A stretch of 64,000 nt of DNA from Sternotherus odoratus (lineage: Eukaryota > Chordata > Testudines > Kinosternidae): NCBI GenBank assembly GCA_032164245.1, contig JAVMKO010000004.1, positions 37,797,626 to 37,861,625 of the forward strand. Direction: 5' to 3'. The number at the start of each line of letters is the position of its first letter. Positions within the stretch are counted from its first letter, which is position 1. The position numbers and the translations under genes are program-made. Shown in pieces: positions 47,073 to 58,515 of this stretch. Under the pieces are notes generated by a model. It saw only the letters and a list, made by a program, of their open reading frames with translations, did no database searches and was not told the origin of the DNA.

Positions 47073-47309
47073 TCTGCAAACTTTTTCCCCTGCGGCTCCT
47101 TTCCATGGAAAGAAAAGTCTCGCGGCCCCCCGGGATAGGTATGTCCACCAAAATGCCGTCGCAAAAACTGGAAGCTGGCGGCGGCATTTCGGCAGTACCA
47201 AAATAGCCAGCCCAGGAGTTCGGCGGTCTCTCAGGCGGTCTCAGTGGTGGCACCAGAGGCTCACGCACCCCCTGGGGTGGGCTCGCACACCACAGTTTGA
47301 AGACCACTG
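47073..47309. mobile_element. hAT/Charlie-like short element
   Basis: The right end 'cagtttgaagaccactg' at 47293-47309 is a typical hAT terminus in inverted form. The interior is GC-rich ('gcggccccccgggatagg', 'gctggcggcggcatttcgg'). The left end is decayed near 'ctgcaaactttttcccctgc', so no target duplication can be confirmed. Confidence 0.6.
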
Positions 47310-49738
47310 TTTTATGATTATGGCAGGAAAAAAACCTGGGGAAGTTTAGAGTCTTAAATTAATATGTGCCTTCCTCAAAAAGGCAGGATGGCCAACTGTC
47401 CTTCCCTCAGAACCACCCTGGAAATTTTGGGCTCCACCCCTAAAATTAGATGCAGGAAGCTTCAAATATGCATGCTCCCTGCTTCATTGAGCATAAAAGC
47501 AGAGCTGGGTAAAGATGCCCAGGATGTCATGTTCTCAGTTTCCTTCCACCCACTTCTATACAAATCACATAGCCACCTCATCACACCTCCTCCAGACCCC
47601 TTTGCATTCTGTGCATTGGTCTACAGTTTGATCTGTTGTTGCTCAGCATTTCACTCAATGAATCAATCAAGTAATGTTCTCATTTTAAAATGCTAATGTT
47701 CAGCTTTATATGGCAGTTAGTTGAGACACTGTGACAATTCTATTTAGCTTATGGTAAATATTTCAGAAAAAAAAATCCCTTGCCTTAAAGCTTGATAAAC
47801 TGTCACAGCAGGTGCAGCTGTGTAAAATGGATTTGAAATCCTCTTTACTTCTCTCTAAATATTTTCATTTCTGGCTTTATATTGTTCATTGGTTGTTTAA
47901 AGCTCCTTTGGATTTCCAACACCTCTGTTAAATATCATGAATCTCAGTCACAAAACTAACTAATGCAGTTTAAATGTGCTTCGGTTTTCATTCTGAAACT
48001 TACACAGTGCTCCAAGTAACTGGTGGGACCTTTCAAATTCTTGCCTATTATATATTCTGCACAGTGGAGTCATAAAAGCTGTAATGGAGATCTGATGAAG
48101 GAAGGGAAAGTATAGAGGCATTTTCAAAAGGAAAAGTCAAAACATTAGCTTTTGGATCATGAAAAGTTTTACTCATGGTAACTCTGCAGTCAAATAAGTG
48201 CTCATATAATAAAAGTAACTATGATTATGGTATCAATGGGCCAGCTGGTTCTAATTAGGCATTCATCTGTGATAGACAATGCAATAGTCGTGGATACTGG
48301 CACATCTACATTGCACATAGACAATGGGGTGCATTTTCAAGTCCTTCCAGCTTGCACACTGTCCAGGAGTTTCATGTTGTCAAATAAGTAAGCTACATGG
48401 GTGAGCCACCACGAGGGACTCAAGAGGGGAAACACGGTTGGTTGGGAAGTAATGCACCTATGTGCAGGGATTAAAAGGGACTAATAGATTTGGTTGGAAA
48501 GAATGAGAGGACTGATGGATTTTGTGTGGAGGAAGAAAATGGGTAACTGGTAGATTTTTAAAGAGTTACGAGGGGGTTGGAGTTAGAGAGAAGGTTATTT
48601 TATCTGGGGAACATCATTATGTATTACTGAATGAGGGAGACATTTTTTCAGGAAGCCCTTTAAGATTTTGTCAACTATGAGGAAACTGCATTAAAAAAAT
48701 ATAAACCTTTGGGCTAGCTTTGATTAGTAAAAATTGAAAGTTGTAAATGTTATTGTTCATGGCTGTGAATGATGGGAGATATGGAGCAATAATTGCTGAT
48801 TACAGAAAGCACAATGCCTCAATTAATTAGAAATTTAAACACCCAATAGCCCGCCTCCCTAACCAATGCCTGACAGTGAGATACAAAATCTTTTTGGAAA
48901 GGAATTTAATTATAAGAGACTTTAATAGTTTTTAAAAAACATAATTGAAGTTCGTAGTGGACTATTGTTCCTTTCTGTTAATCCACCCAAAAAGTTGAGA
49001 CTCATGCTCTTCTTTATAATTAGTTTTTGATTGAAAATGACTAACTTTTGTTTTGTTTTGAATTAAAAAAATAAATGGGAAGATGAGAATTCATAAAACT
49101 GGAATGATTTGAGATTTGGAAATGATGAATGGTTCAAAGTGGGTATTCCAAAGGGAATCTACTGTGAGCAAAGGCCTACTGGAGTAGAAAGCTGTTAACA
49201 GCATGGATATTATTTCTGGCATATTTCTCCAACATCCACTTGTCTTGTACTGTCCGAAGATGCACAGTACTGAACATGCCTTTGTGCAGCTTGAAAATTC
49301 CATCTGTCTGACAAGAATCAAGGTTATCTTTAAAAATAAAATAGGAACTCAGACTTATTCAATGGAATTCATCCTGCATGATGAATCCACTTAAGAGTAT
49401 GAAATTTTAAATCTGTAGGACTTTCTTTGGCTTCAGTTTGAGCCTTTATAGTTACACTTGATTATCTCTGATTTAGACACTATATGGATCCAGGGTATGA
49501 GATTTGTTCAGTATTCTTTAAAATAGTGAGATAAGTCCCTATATAAATCCATGTAGGGTGAATGTAGTTCAAGCTGCATTTAGCTTCTTGGAGGAAAAAA
49601 AACATGACCAAGGAAGTAGAATAATACCATTCCACTACACACCTATCATTCTGCAACATTTCGGCATCAGTGTGTGGTACAAATTACATATTATACAACT
49701 TTTCATCGTATAACACAAAATTATGATAATGATGTTTG
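47310..49738. other. Unassigned AT-rich sequence
   Basis: About 2.4 kb with no exon, RNA gene or element recognised. The 110-codon frame at 47364-47696 has no domain. Confidence 0.4.
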
Positions 49739-49739
49739 T

Positions 49740-50384
49740 TTGTATAGCTGTAGCAACTAGGAACACAATCATTGATCAAAAATCTCATTGTGTGCGAGGT
49801 ACTGCACAAATACAGAATTAAAAGATGGTCCCTGCCCCAAAAAGTTTACAGTCTAAGTATAAGACAAGATATGATAAATGGATACAACAAACATGAGGAG
49901 AGCAAAAGGTAACAATGAGACATTACTGGTCGGCATGGCAAGCAGCAGTTACAGCACATCAATTACTTAACATTGTCAAGTTTATGTAGGCACCAAGGCT
50001 GAGGGCAGTTTTAAGGGGGACAATAATATGGCCTAACATTTATTTACAGAGAGATCCTCTGACACACAGGGCAGTATGGGAGAAAGTGTGAAGTAGCTTA
50101 ACAAATGGGTGATGAAGGGAGCTATCACTGGCAGAGTGAAGGTAGGAAATGATATTGCTGTAATATATCTGGATAGGCCATGAAGGGCCTTAAAAATGAA
50201 GTCAAGTAGTCTGGATGGAAAAGGAGGAATCTGTATATTGAAGCACAGAAAGGGGTGATGTGGTCGAAGTGATGAGCCAGGAAAATGGTCTTTGCAGCTC
50301 TATTTTGAGTGGAAATAAGTGGGGCAAGATAGGATTGCCAAGGCCAATTGGAAAAGATAGCTCTAGCTGATAACACTATTAGCA
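49740..50384 (+). repeat. Ancient amniote LINE-like repeat
   Basis: 'gtactgcacaaatacagaat', 'ggtccctgccccaaaaagtt', 'tacagtctaagtataagaca' and 'gggcagtatgggagaaagtg' match a widely spread amniote repeat that I believe is LINE-derived. No coding remains. It abuts the CR1 copy that follows. Confidence 0.5.
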
Positions 50385-51134
50385 GGAGAGTTGTAAGCAA
50401 GACACAAGAAGTAATTCTTCTGCTCTGCTTCACACTGACGAGGCCTTAACTGGAATACTGTGTCCAGTTCTTGGCACCACATTCCAGCTAAGATGTGGAC
50501 AAACTGGATAAATTCCAGAGAAGAGCAACAAAAATGATTAAAGACCTAGAAAACCTGACCCATGAAGGAAGATTGGAAACATTGTGTTTGTTTAGTCTGG
50601 AGGTCTGGAGAAGACAAAACTGGAGGAGGGGAGAACATGATAATAGTTTTCAAGAACAAAAAAGGTTGTTACAAGGGAGAAAAATTGTTCTTTTAACCTC
50701 TGAGGATAAGAGAAGAAGTAATGTGCTTAAATTGCAACAAGGGAGGTTTAGATTGGATATTAGGAAAAAAACTTCCTAAGGTGGTTAAGCACTGGAATAA
50801 ATTTCCTATGGAGGTTGTGGAATCTCATTGGAGATTTTTAAGAGAAGGTTAGACAAACAAAGATGAAAGAGACCTGTCAGAGATGGTCTAGATCAGAGCC
50901 ACCACTTCCTGCAGCTCCCATTGACTGGGACCGGCGAATGATGGCCACTGGGAGCTTCAAGCAGCCATACCTGCAGATGCTCAGGTATACAAAGCATCTC
51001 GTGGCCCACTTGAACAATCCGCCAACCAAGTTTGGGTACCCCATGTCTAGATAGTACTTATTCCTGCCATGAATGTAGGGGACTGGACTAGAGGACCTCT
51101 CTAGTCTCTTACAGTCCTACAATTCTATGATTAC
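50385..51134 (+). mobile_element. CR1 LINE, C-terminal RT region and 3' end
   Basis: 'gacacaagaagtaattcttc', 'ttaactggaatactgtgtcc' and the frame with KLDKFQRRATKMIKDLEN then RRSNVLKLQQGRFRLDI give the CR1 ORF2 C-terminus. The 3' terminus carries 'acagtcctacaattctatga', the usual CR1 tail. A short hAT element interrupts it at 50894-51044. Reading frame is broken in several places. Confidence 0.9.
50894..51044. mobile_element. 151-bp hAT-derived element inside CR1
   Basis: Perfect 8-bp flanks 'gtctagat' (50886-50893 and 51045-51052), with CR1 sequence continuing on each side ('gagatggtctaga' then 'tagtacttattcctgcc'). The element begins 'cagagccacc' and ends near 'aagtttgggtacccc', typical of a hAT right end, with interior 'ctcccattgactgggacc' and 'ggccactgggagct' found in turtle hAT repeats. 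Internally deleted, no coding. Confidence 0.82.
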
Positions 51135-51749
51135 TGTTGAAATGAACAGCCAGGTTATGGACCCGAGTAACAGGGAGGTTGATGGTGCTGGTGGTGTCCG
51201 CAGAGACAGAGAAAGCAGTTGAAGAGGGGTTGGGTGTGAAAGATTAAGAACTCAATTTTGGCCATTGTGAGCTTAAACCTGATGGCTAGATAATCACAGA
51301 ATGATAACAGAGAGATAGCAGTGCCCCAAATAGAAACCACCATTCCTAGATAGTGTATTCATGCTGTTGGAAGGAGGGCAAAGTTCCTTGTAAGTATAAC
51401 AGGGTGAAACTCCATTGACTTGGTTGGATTTGTTCTCTCATTCAGTGGTAGTAAAGATTATCTGAGATATCTGCCACCAAACGTCAGCAATGAAATTCAT
51501 GCCATAAAATGTCCTATAGTCGGATGCTGTTGCTCAGATCTGCCTGCAGAGATTTAGAGAGACACTGACCTTTCCTTTTTAGGAGCAGGTTTTGCTGACT
51601 ATTTACTTAGGCTTTTCTTGCTGTTTTGCTCTGATTTTTAGAGCCTGCCAAATGTTCAGTGGCGCTCAACTGCCTGAAAACATTTCCAAAAGCAGTTATT
51701 TACATGAGAAATATTTTATAAAATAATAAATATATGTGAAGGGTTTTTT
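51135..51749. other. Unassigned sequence
   Basis: Sequence between two CR1 copies. No exon recognised. Confidence 0.4.
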
Positions 51750-52195
51750 TTTGAGAAAATCCTAGAGGTAGCTGACACAAGGGTTTAAAAAGCCAGCTCT
51801 TAAGTAATCAAAGGAGACAGTGAACAGGAGCAATAAATAGAGGAATTTTGAGAGGGAACTTGAGAGCCAGATGCATCTAATAAACATTCTCTAACCTTAG
51901 GCCAAGAAACCCCTTCCCCACCAGAGAACACACACAACTCCCTCGGCCTGAAAAAGTAAAAATAATAGAGGTAAAAGCCCAGCAGCAGAGTGGGAACTAT
52001 CCAGTTCACTGTCCTGAATGCAGCATGTATGGTTACCTGCCTTGTGGGCATGTATGAATTTGGTGCAAGCAACTCATGGCTCTCAGAGACTAAGTATGAG
52101 CTCTTGAGACCAGAGTGGCTGAACTGGAGAAGCTAAAGGAGACAGAGGTACATAGATGACTTTCTGGGTGCTGTAGAGCAGTTCTACCTGTAGTC
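51750..52195 (+). mobile_element. CR1 LINE 5' UTR and start of first ORF
   Basis: 'gtttaaaaagccagctctta', 'ttttgagagggaacttgaga' and 'gggaactatccagttcactg' match the 5' region of turtle CR1 copies, which is rarely retained. The frame around 52050-52190 has KQLMALRD-like residues, decayed. It stops at 52195 where a hAT fragment begins. The CR1 continues in the same orientation at 52621. Confidence 0.65.
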
Positions 52196-52620
52196 CAGAG
52201 ATGGGCAAACTATGGCCCATGGGCCACATCTTGCCTGCAGGTCTGTCCTGCCTATCCCTTGAGCTCCTGGCCAGGGAGGCTAACCTCTGGCCCCTCCCAG
52301 GCTCTTCTCTCTCCCCCGTAGCTATGCCAGTGCAAGGGCAACATGGCTGGCTTCGACCGGCACGGCTACCAGTCCTGCAGCTCTGAGTGGCATGGTAAGG
52401 GGGCGGGGAGTGAAGGGGTTGGATAAGGGGCAGGGAGCAGGGGGTGGTTGGATGGGGTGGAGGTTCTGTGGGATGCAAGTGGTCAGAGGGCAGGGAAGAG
52501 GGGTGGTTGGGTTGGCGTGGGAGTCCTGGGGGGGCCAGTCAGGGGGTGGAGTGTGGGTAGGAGTCGGGGCAGTCAGGGGATGGGGGTGTTGGATAAGGGA
52601 TTGGGTCCCAGAGGGGGAGT
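52196..52620. mobile_element. hAT-type element, left end only
   Basis: Begins 'cagagatgggcaaactatgg' followed by 'cccatgggccacatcttgcc', the left end of a turtle hAT family, then a G-rich body with 'gggggtggttggatggggtg' words. No right terminus or matching 8-bp flank is present. It ends abruptly where CR1 sequence resumes. Confidence 0.7.
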
Positions 52621-54808
52621 ATTATTTAACTTCAATAAGGGGAATTAAAAATGAGGAGGCTAGTTAAACGGAAAAGGGTAAGTTGCAAGAGTGAAATGCT
52701 TGCAAGATACGTGAAAGCTTTTAAAAACACCATAATAGACTTGAACTAAATGTGCACCCCAAATCAAAGATAACAGTGAGAGGACCAAAAAAAAAAAAAA
52801 GCCTACACAACAGAGTAAAATGCAATTAGACAAAAAAAAATCATTGAAATATTGGAAGTGAGGAAAATAGAAAGGAACATAAACTCTGGTAAATCAAGTG
52901 CAAAAGTAAAATAAGGAAGGCCAAACAAGAATTTGAAGAACAACTACCAAAAGACACAAAAACTAACCAAATTTTTTTTAAGTACATAAAAATCAGGAAA
53001 CCTTCTAAACAATCAGTGGGTTACTGGATGATTGAAATATGAAAGCAGCACTCCAATAAGAAAATGCCATTGTGAAGAAGCTAACTGAGTTATTTGCACT
53101 GGTCATCATGGCAGAGGATTTGAGGGAAATTCCCACACTGGAGTCAATCTTTTAAAGTGACAGATCAGAGGAACTGAAATGTCTATCAGTAGATGATGTT
53201 TTGGAACATACTGATAAATTAAACAGTAATAAGTCACCAGGACCAGATGGTATTAACCCAAGAGTTCTGAAGGAACTCAGATATGAAACTGCAGAACTGT
53301 CTAACTGTGATATATAACCTATCATTTAAATATGCTTCTGTACCAGAGGACTAGGAAATAGCTACTATCACACATTTTTTTTAAAAAAAGTTCCCAGAGG
53401 TGATCCTGGCAATTATAGGCCAGTATGCCTAACTTCAGCATCAAACTGCTACAGAATTATCAAACACATAGACAAACATGATTTATTGTGGAAGAGTGAA
53501 TGTGGCTTTTTTAAAGCAAAATCATACCTCACCAATCTATTATAATTATTTGAAGTGGTCAACAAACACATGGACAAGGGTGATGCAGTAGATATAGTGT
53601 ACTTGGATTTTCAGAAAACCTTTGCCATGGTCCCTCTCCAAAGGTTCTTAAGCAAAGTAGACAGTCATGAGATGAGGGAAGGCCTTCCCACTGATCAGTA
53701 ACTGGTTAAAAGTTAGGAAACAATGGGTAGGAATAAATGGTCAGTTTTTGTAATGGACAGATGTCAATAGTAGGGTCCCCCAGAGATTGGCACTGGGAGT
53801 AGTGTTGTTTGACATGTTTATAAATGATCTGGAAAAAAAGAGGTAAACATGGAGGTGGCAAGGTTTGCAGACAATAAAAGATAAGTCCAAAGCTGATTCC
53901 AAAGAGCTACAAAGGGATCTGACTAAACTGGTGATTGGGCAACAAAATGACAGATGAAATTCAGTGATAATAAATGCAAAGTAATGCACATTGGAACACA
54001 TCTTGACTATATATACAAAATGATAGGGTCTAAATTAACTGTTAACACTCAAAAAAGAGATCTCATAAACATTGTCAAAAATGCTAACTATGTTAGGGGT
54101 CATTTGGAAAGGGATAGATAATAAGACAATAAATATGATAATGCCATTATATAAATCCACGGTATGCCCACATATTGAATATTGGGTGCAGTTTTTGTCA
54201 CCTCATGTCAAAAACTATATATTAGAATTGGAAAAAGTACAAAGAAGGGCAACAGAAATTATTAGGGGAATGCAACAAGTTCTATATGAGGAGAGATTAA
54301 AAAGAATTTGACTGTTCATCTTAGAAAAGAGATAACTAACGGGATATGACAGCGGTCAATAAATAATAAATGGTGTAGAGAAAGTGAATAAGGAAATGTT
54401 ATTTACCTCTTCATATAACAAAAGAGCCAAGGGTCACTCAATTAAATTAATAGGCAGCAGGTTTAAAACAAATATAAGGAAATACTGTTCACACAACACA
54501 CAGTCACCTGTGGAACTCGTTGCCAGGAATGAAACATAACTGGGTTTTAAAAAGTACTAGATACGTTCATGAAGTATAGGTCCATATATGGCTATTAGCA
54601 TGGGTGGTCAGGTATGCAACCCCGTGCTATGAATGTCCCTAAACCTCTGCTTACCAAAATCTGGGACTGAATGACAGCCAATGGATCACTTGTTAATTGT
54701 TCTATTCCGTTCATTCCCTCTGAAGCATTTGTCACTGTAAGAAGACAGGATATTGGGCTTAGGTGGACCATTGGTCTGGCCAGTATGGACATTCTTATAT
54801 TAATACTT
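52621..54808 (+). mobile_element. CR1 LINE, RT domain to 3' end
   Basis: 'aatgaggaggctagttaaac' marks the linker after the endonuclease. The RT follows: NKSPGPDGINPRVLKEL (about 53230-53280), GDPGNYRPVCLTSAS (53400-53450), then VDIVYLDFQKTF (53590-53625) whose aspartate is a palm residue. The second palm block is present as RFADNK at about 53860, where the usual FADD is altered. HIEYWVQFLSPHVKN and LEKVQRRATEIIRG close the domain. The 3' end ('ccattggtctggccagtatg') reaches about 54808. There are many stops and frameshifts. Confidence 0.9.
54072..54311 (+). pseudogene. CR1 RT C-terminal open fragment
   Basis: Longest open stretch of the CR1 copy, about 80 codons, holding STVCPHIEYWVQFLSPHV and then KVQRRATEIIRG, the thumb-side conserved blocks of CR1 reverse transcriptase. 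Flanking frames are broken, so this is a remnant only. Confidence 0.8.
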
Positions 54809-55312
54809 CACTGGGAGCCATTATTTATCTTTGGCTATCCACAAACTTATTCATATGCATCAGTTCATATTCAATAGATTATTAATATAAAGGCAAAAAT
54901 CATTTTTTAAACGAAAGTTTAAAGTCTGCACACAAAAAACCCGCAAAAAACAACACCACCAGAGCCATCATAAAAGTGTCAGCATTAGCTGTAAGTACCA
55001 ACTGAGTCTGAGTCTTGAACTCTAGGTAAAAGTGTGTTTATGTTGCTTGCAAGGTTAATGGGCCATATGCTTAGCTGACATAAATCAGCATAGTTCTATT
55101 GAACTCAAAGTAGCTACACCGGTTGATCTGAGGTGGGGATCCTGTCCAAAATGTAATTGAAAGCATAAAAATTTAAATTATGAACGAAGATTTATTCAGA
55201 TTATAAATACCATTGTCCTTGATAAGTTCACTTATATATGTTATCCCAGTGTGAAAGCAGTAAACAATCTGTTGAATTGTCAAGGATGATGCCCTGTGTT
55301 GTCACTGTCTTC
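54809..55312. other. Unassigned sequence with ancient repeat
   Basis: At 55070-55145 'gctgacataaatcagcatag', 'ctattgaactcaaagtagc' and 'tgatctgaggtgggga' form one arm of the old amniote repeat. The rest is unassigned. Confidence 0.4.
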
Positions 55313-55323
55313 AGGTATATGTT

Positions 55324-55420
55324 AAGAATCAGAGAGGTAGCCGTGTTAGTCTGGAATAGCAGAGGTAACAAAGTCCTGTGGCACCTTAAAGACTAACTAT
55401 AAAGTTTTGAAGCATATATG
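55324..55420 (-). mobile_element. Penelope-like element, 97-bp 3' end
   Basis: Flanked by the 11-mer 'aggtatatgtt' (55313-55323 and 55421-55431). The sequence 'agaggtagccgtgttagtct', 'ggaatagcagaggtaacaaa', 'cttaaagactaactataaag' is almost identical to the first 95 bases of the copy at 59950, apart from a 2-base indel ('aaagtcc' against 'aaagagtcc'). It is a strongly 5'-truncated copy in minus orientation. Confidence 0.85.
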
Positions 55421-55431
55421 AGGTATATGTT

Positions 55432-56270
55432 GTTGGTTATGATGTTACTGAGACAGCCAGGGAGAAATCTTGCTTTTATCTTAAATTGAATAAGTCAGAA
55501 ACAAAAATTCTGATTTGACGGTTCTAGGATCTGCAACTCTTCCAATTTTCCTATATTAAAGGGCTTTTTAGTCGTTTCGGGACATATGGGATGACTCTGA
55601 AGGAGCCAAAGTTTTATTAACTAGAATGTTGAACAGGAGATCTATAATGACATATAATGACTTGATAGATGCTCAGTCAGATGTGCCGAATTTGGAACTC
55701 AGGACTACAGACAGATGTGCAAATACAAATCCATTTTTTTGAAGAGCATGATTTGGTAGAATTTCTGATGCTCTCCAAAGCTTTACACTTAAAGGTGTTT
55801 ATTCTTAAACAAAATGATATTAATTTTTCACTTTAAAAATGGGCATATTTGAGAAGTGTTAAGTGAAAATACACCAAATGAAGTCAGTTAATAGTTTATT
55901 AACAAAATCAGAATAATCAGTTATTGCCTCAAGCAAAACTACGTTTGAATAAATGACTTCAGGTCCAGGATGTCAACAAAGTCATGGGTACTTATCTGGG
56001 TATCTCATGCATAGTGCTATGAGAACGAAATCCTGCTCTGCATGGTGGAAGGCATGAAATGGAATGGTCCCAGCTGCATATCCAGAACAAGAAACTTCCT
56101 TCAGGATGTACAGGGAGGAACAAAAGATTCCCTGTCAGGTGCATCATGCTGCTGCTTTGATGTGGAGCAACATGCTTCACTGGTTGAAACATGCTTTTGA
56201 GGCCCCAAACCTGCAGAAATCTAAGAAAGATATAATCTTAGCTTTATATGCTGTGAGTAGTCTCATTTTT
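55432..56270. other. Unassigned sequence
   Basis: No exon or element recognised. Confidence 0.4.
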
Positions 56271-56274
56271 AGCT

Positions 56275-56350
56275 ACGACAAATCTTGCATGTTGGTAGGG
56301 GGTTAGACTAGACGTCTCTGGTGGTCCCTTCTAATTCTATGTTTCTATGT
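56275..56350 (+). mobile_element. CR1 LINE 3' terminus fragment
   Basis: 'gggggttagactagacgtct' followed by 'ggtcccttctaattctatgt' and 'ttctatgt' is the last part of a CR1 with its terminal 8-bp repeat, plus orientation. Confidence 0.75.
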
Positions 56351-57286
56351 TTGAAGTCAGTGGGGCTCCTTATGTGCTTAAGTGCTCTGCTGGATCTGGC
56401 TATCTGGGGGTACTGGAATGTCTCCTTAAGACTGTGATGTGGCAGCTGCCTCACCTTAGCTCTAGAGAGAGACCCTGCCACACTAATTGTGGGGGGACAC
56501 ACTCCCTGTGCCGTGTCCCTGTTACTGTCAGACAAATTCACCGGTCATGCTATTTTGTCCAAAGTTTAGGAGAACACACCAGATTAAGCTGTTTGTAAAC
56601 AGGAAAAGAGAGATATTATTACCAGCAGTGAAAAACTTGTACATGACACCAAACTAAATCCAGATTTCCAGTGATAGGAATATGAATTTACTTAGTGCTT
56701 GTAAACATCTCTATACAACATTAGTGCCATGAAGCTGAAAAACATTTTGAAGATATCCTCGATGACAGTATGATGTAAACCAAACCTGAACATGTTACAC
56801 CATAATGCAGAGCTATAATTGACTTTGCTATAATTGGACCCTGGTTCTTGAATATACAACACGGAGGTGATTTTAGATAGAACCCCTGTTTCTCTCCTTC
56901 TGGCACATTAAAAAAAAATCTCTTATAGCTATAATTTGTATTTTCTACTCCATTGTACCACAAGACCTGTTTTTGTGCTATGCAAATAGTTGTGTCCCTT
57001 TTCTAACATGTGTTCCAATTAATATTTATATTTTTCAAATTGTTTTAACTTGCCACAGCTTGCATTGATTGTACATGTTTTTGAGTCTGCCCAGGCACAT
57101 TCTAATCACTTACATACTGAATAACTATGGAAGTATTTCAGACTGCAAACTTAATTTCACTCTACCTAGTCTGCTGTCTACAATTAATGTGACTATTGAA
57201 AAGAACTACAATAATATAAAAATCCCCACATTAAAACAGCATTAAATTTACTGCAGAAAATGAATACATTATAGTTAAAAGCTATA
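56351..57286. other. Unassigned sequence
   Basis: No exon or element recognised. The frames at 56308-56598 on both strands lack domains. Confidence 0.4.
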
Positions 57287-57310
57287 TCTATATATATAAA
57301 AGTCAAGTGG

Positions 57311-57344
57311 TGTATGTATGTATGTATGTATGTATGTACGTATG
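57311..57344. repeat. (GTAT)n microsatellite in the Helitron
   Basis: About eight GTAT units with one variant (gtac), 25 bases from the Helitron 5' end. Confidence 0.9.
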
Positions 57345-57576
57345 ACTGCGAAGTCCTCCCGCACCGTTTGAGCCAGAGACTTGAAATTTGGTACAGTGAG
57401 GGGTCTTGGGGTCTAGATGCTGGTAAGGGTCGAAAAAATTTCGGATCTCACCTCTGACGCCCCCCAGGGGTGAAAGTCTTTCAGGGCCAATCACATCGGC
57501 TGGACGGTTAGGTGGTGATGATGTCATAATACCCCCCTCCAACAGACACCTCACTCGCTCAGCTCACCCCTCCCTC

Positions 57577-58232
57577 CTCCAACGGAACCCCGGAGATCCC
57601 TCAGTTCTCTGCCCCTCCCCTCTCCCAACGGAACCCCGGAGATCACTCAGCTCACTGCCCCTCCCTCCTCCAACGGAACCCCGGAGATCACTCAGCTCAC
57701 TGCCCCTCCCTCCTCCAACGGAACCCCAGAGATCACTCAGCTCACTGCCCCTCCCTCCTCCAACGGAACCCCGGAGATCACTCAGCTCACTGCCCCTCCC
57801 TCCTCCAACGGAACCCCAGAGATCACTCAGCTCACTGCCCCTCCCTCCTCCAACGGAACCCCGGAGATCACTCAGCTCACTGCCCCTCCCCCCTCCCAAC
57901 GGAACCCCGGAGATCACTCAGCTCACTGCCCCTCCCTCCTCCAACGGAACCCCGGAGATCACTCAGCTCACTGCCCCTCCCTCCTCCAACGGAACCCTGG
58001 AGATCACTCAGCTCACTGCCCCTCCCTCCTCCAACGGAACCCCGGAGATCACTCAGCTCACTGCCCCTCCCTCCTCCAGCGGAATCCCGGAGATCACTCA
58101 GCTCACTGCCCCTCCCTCCTCCAACGGAACCCCGGAGATCACTCAGCTCACTGCCCCTCCCTCCTCCAGTGAAACCCCGGAGATCACTCAGTTCTCTGCC
58201 CCTCCCCCCTCCAAACGGAACCCCAGAATCCA
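57577..58232. repeat. 45-bp minisatellite, about 14 units
   Basis: Unit: 'ggagatcactcagctcact' then 'gcccctccctcctccaacgg' then 'aacccc'. Copies are highly similar, differing at a few positions (cccgg/cccag, caacgg/cagcgg, ctcact/ttctct), and the last copies degrade toward the Helitron 3' half. Because 45 is a multiple of three, a 15-residue repeat (GSVGGGRGSELSDLR) stays open on the minus strand over two frames. This is a consequence of the repeat length, not a gene. Confidence 0.95.
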
Positions 58233-58515
58233 TCAGCTCTGTGCCGCCCCCCACCTGCGAAGGTCCCCGGAATCCCTCGGCTCTGGGCCCCCTCCCCGCC
58301 TGCGACGGATCTGAGTTGGGTTTGGTGGGACGGTAAGTGAGGTGGGGGTGTCGGGTTTGGTCGGGGGGGTGAGGTGGGGGTGTTGGGTTTGCTTGGGGGG
58401 GTGGGAAGGTGTCGGGGTGGGTGAGGGGTGGGTGTTGGGGTTGGTCAGGGGGTGTCAGCTGTCTGCCACCTCCCCACCTCTGACTGACCCGAGCAGCGCT
58501 GGGCACTTATGCTAG

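Larger units (their letters stand above)
57287..58515 (+). mobile_element. Complete non-autonomous Helitron, 1229 bp
   Basis: The 5' end is TCTATATATATAAAAG directly after an A (57286), and the 3' end is CTAG (58512-58515) directly before a T (58516), as for Helitrons, which insert between A and T without target duplication. A hairpin at 58488-58503 (stem ccc-agc with gct-ggg, one bulged g, loop agc) lies eight bases before CTAG. 'cgcaccgtttgagccagaga' and 'cttgaaatttggtacagtg' near the 5' end are typical of vertebrate Helitrons. There is no Rep/helicase. Inside are a GTAT microsatellite and a 45-bp minisatellite. Confidence 0.9.

Noticed and set aside
57564..58506. Long minus-strand frames with a repeated 15-residue GSVGGGRGSELSDLR unit
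   Set aside because: The 45-bp minisatellite has a unit divisible by three and no stop in that frame. The frames lie within a Helitron and lack any domain.
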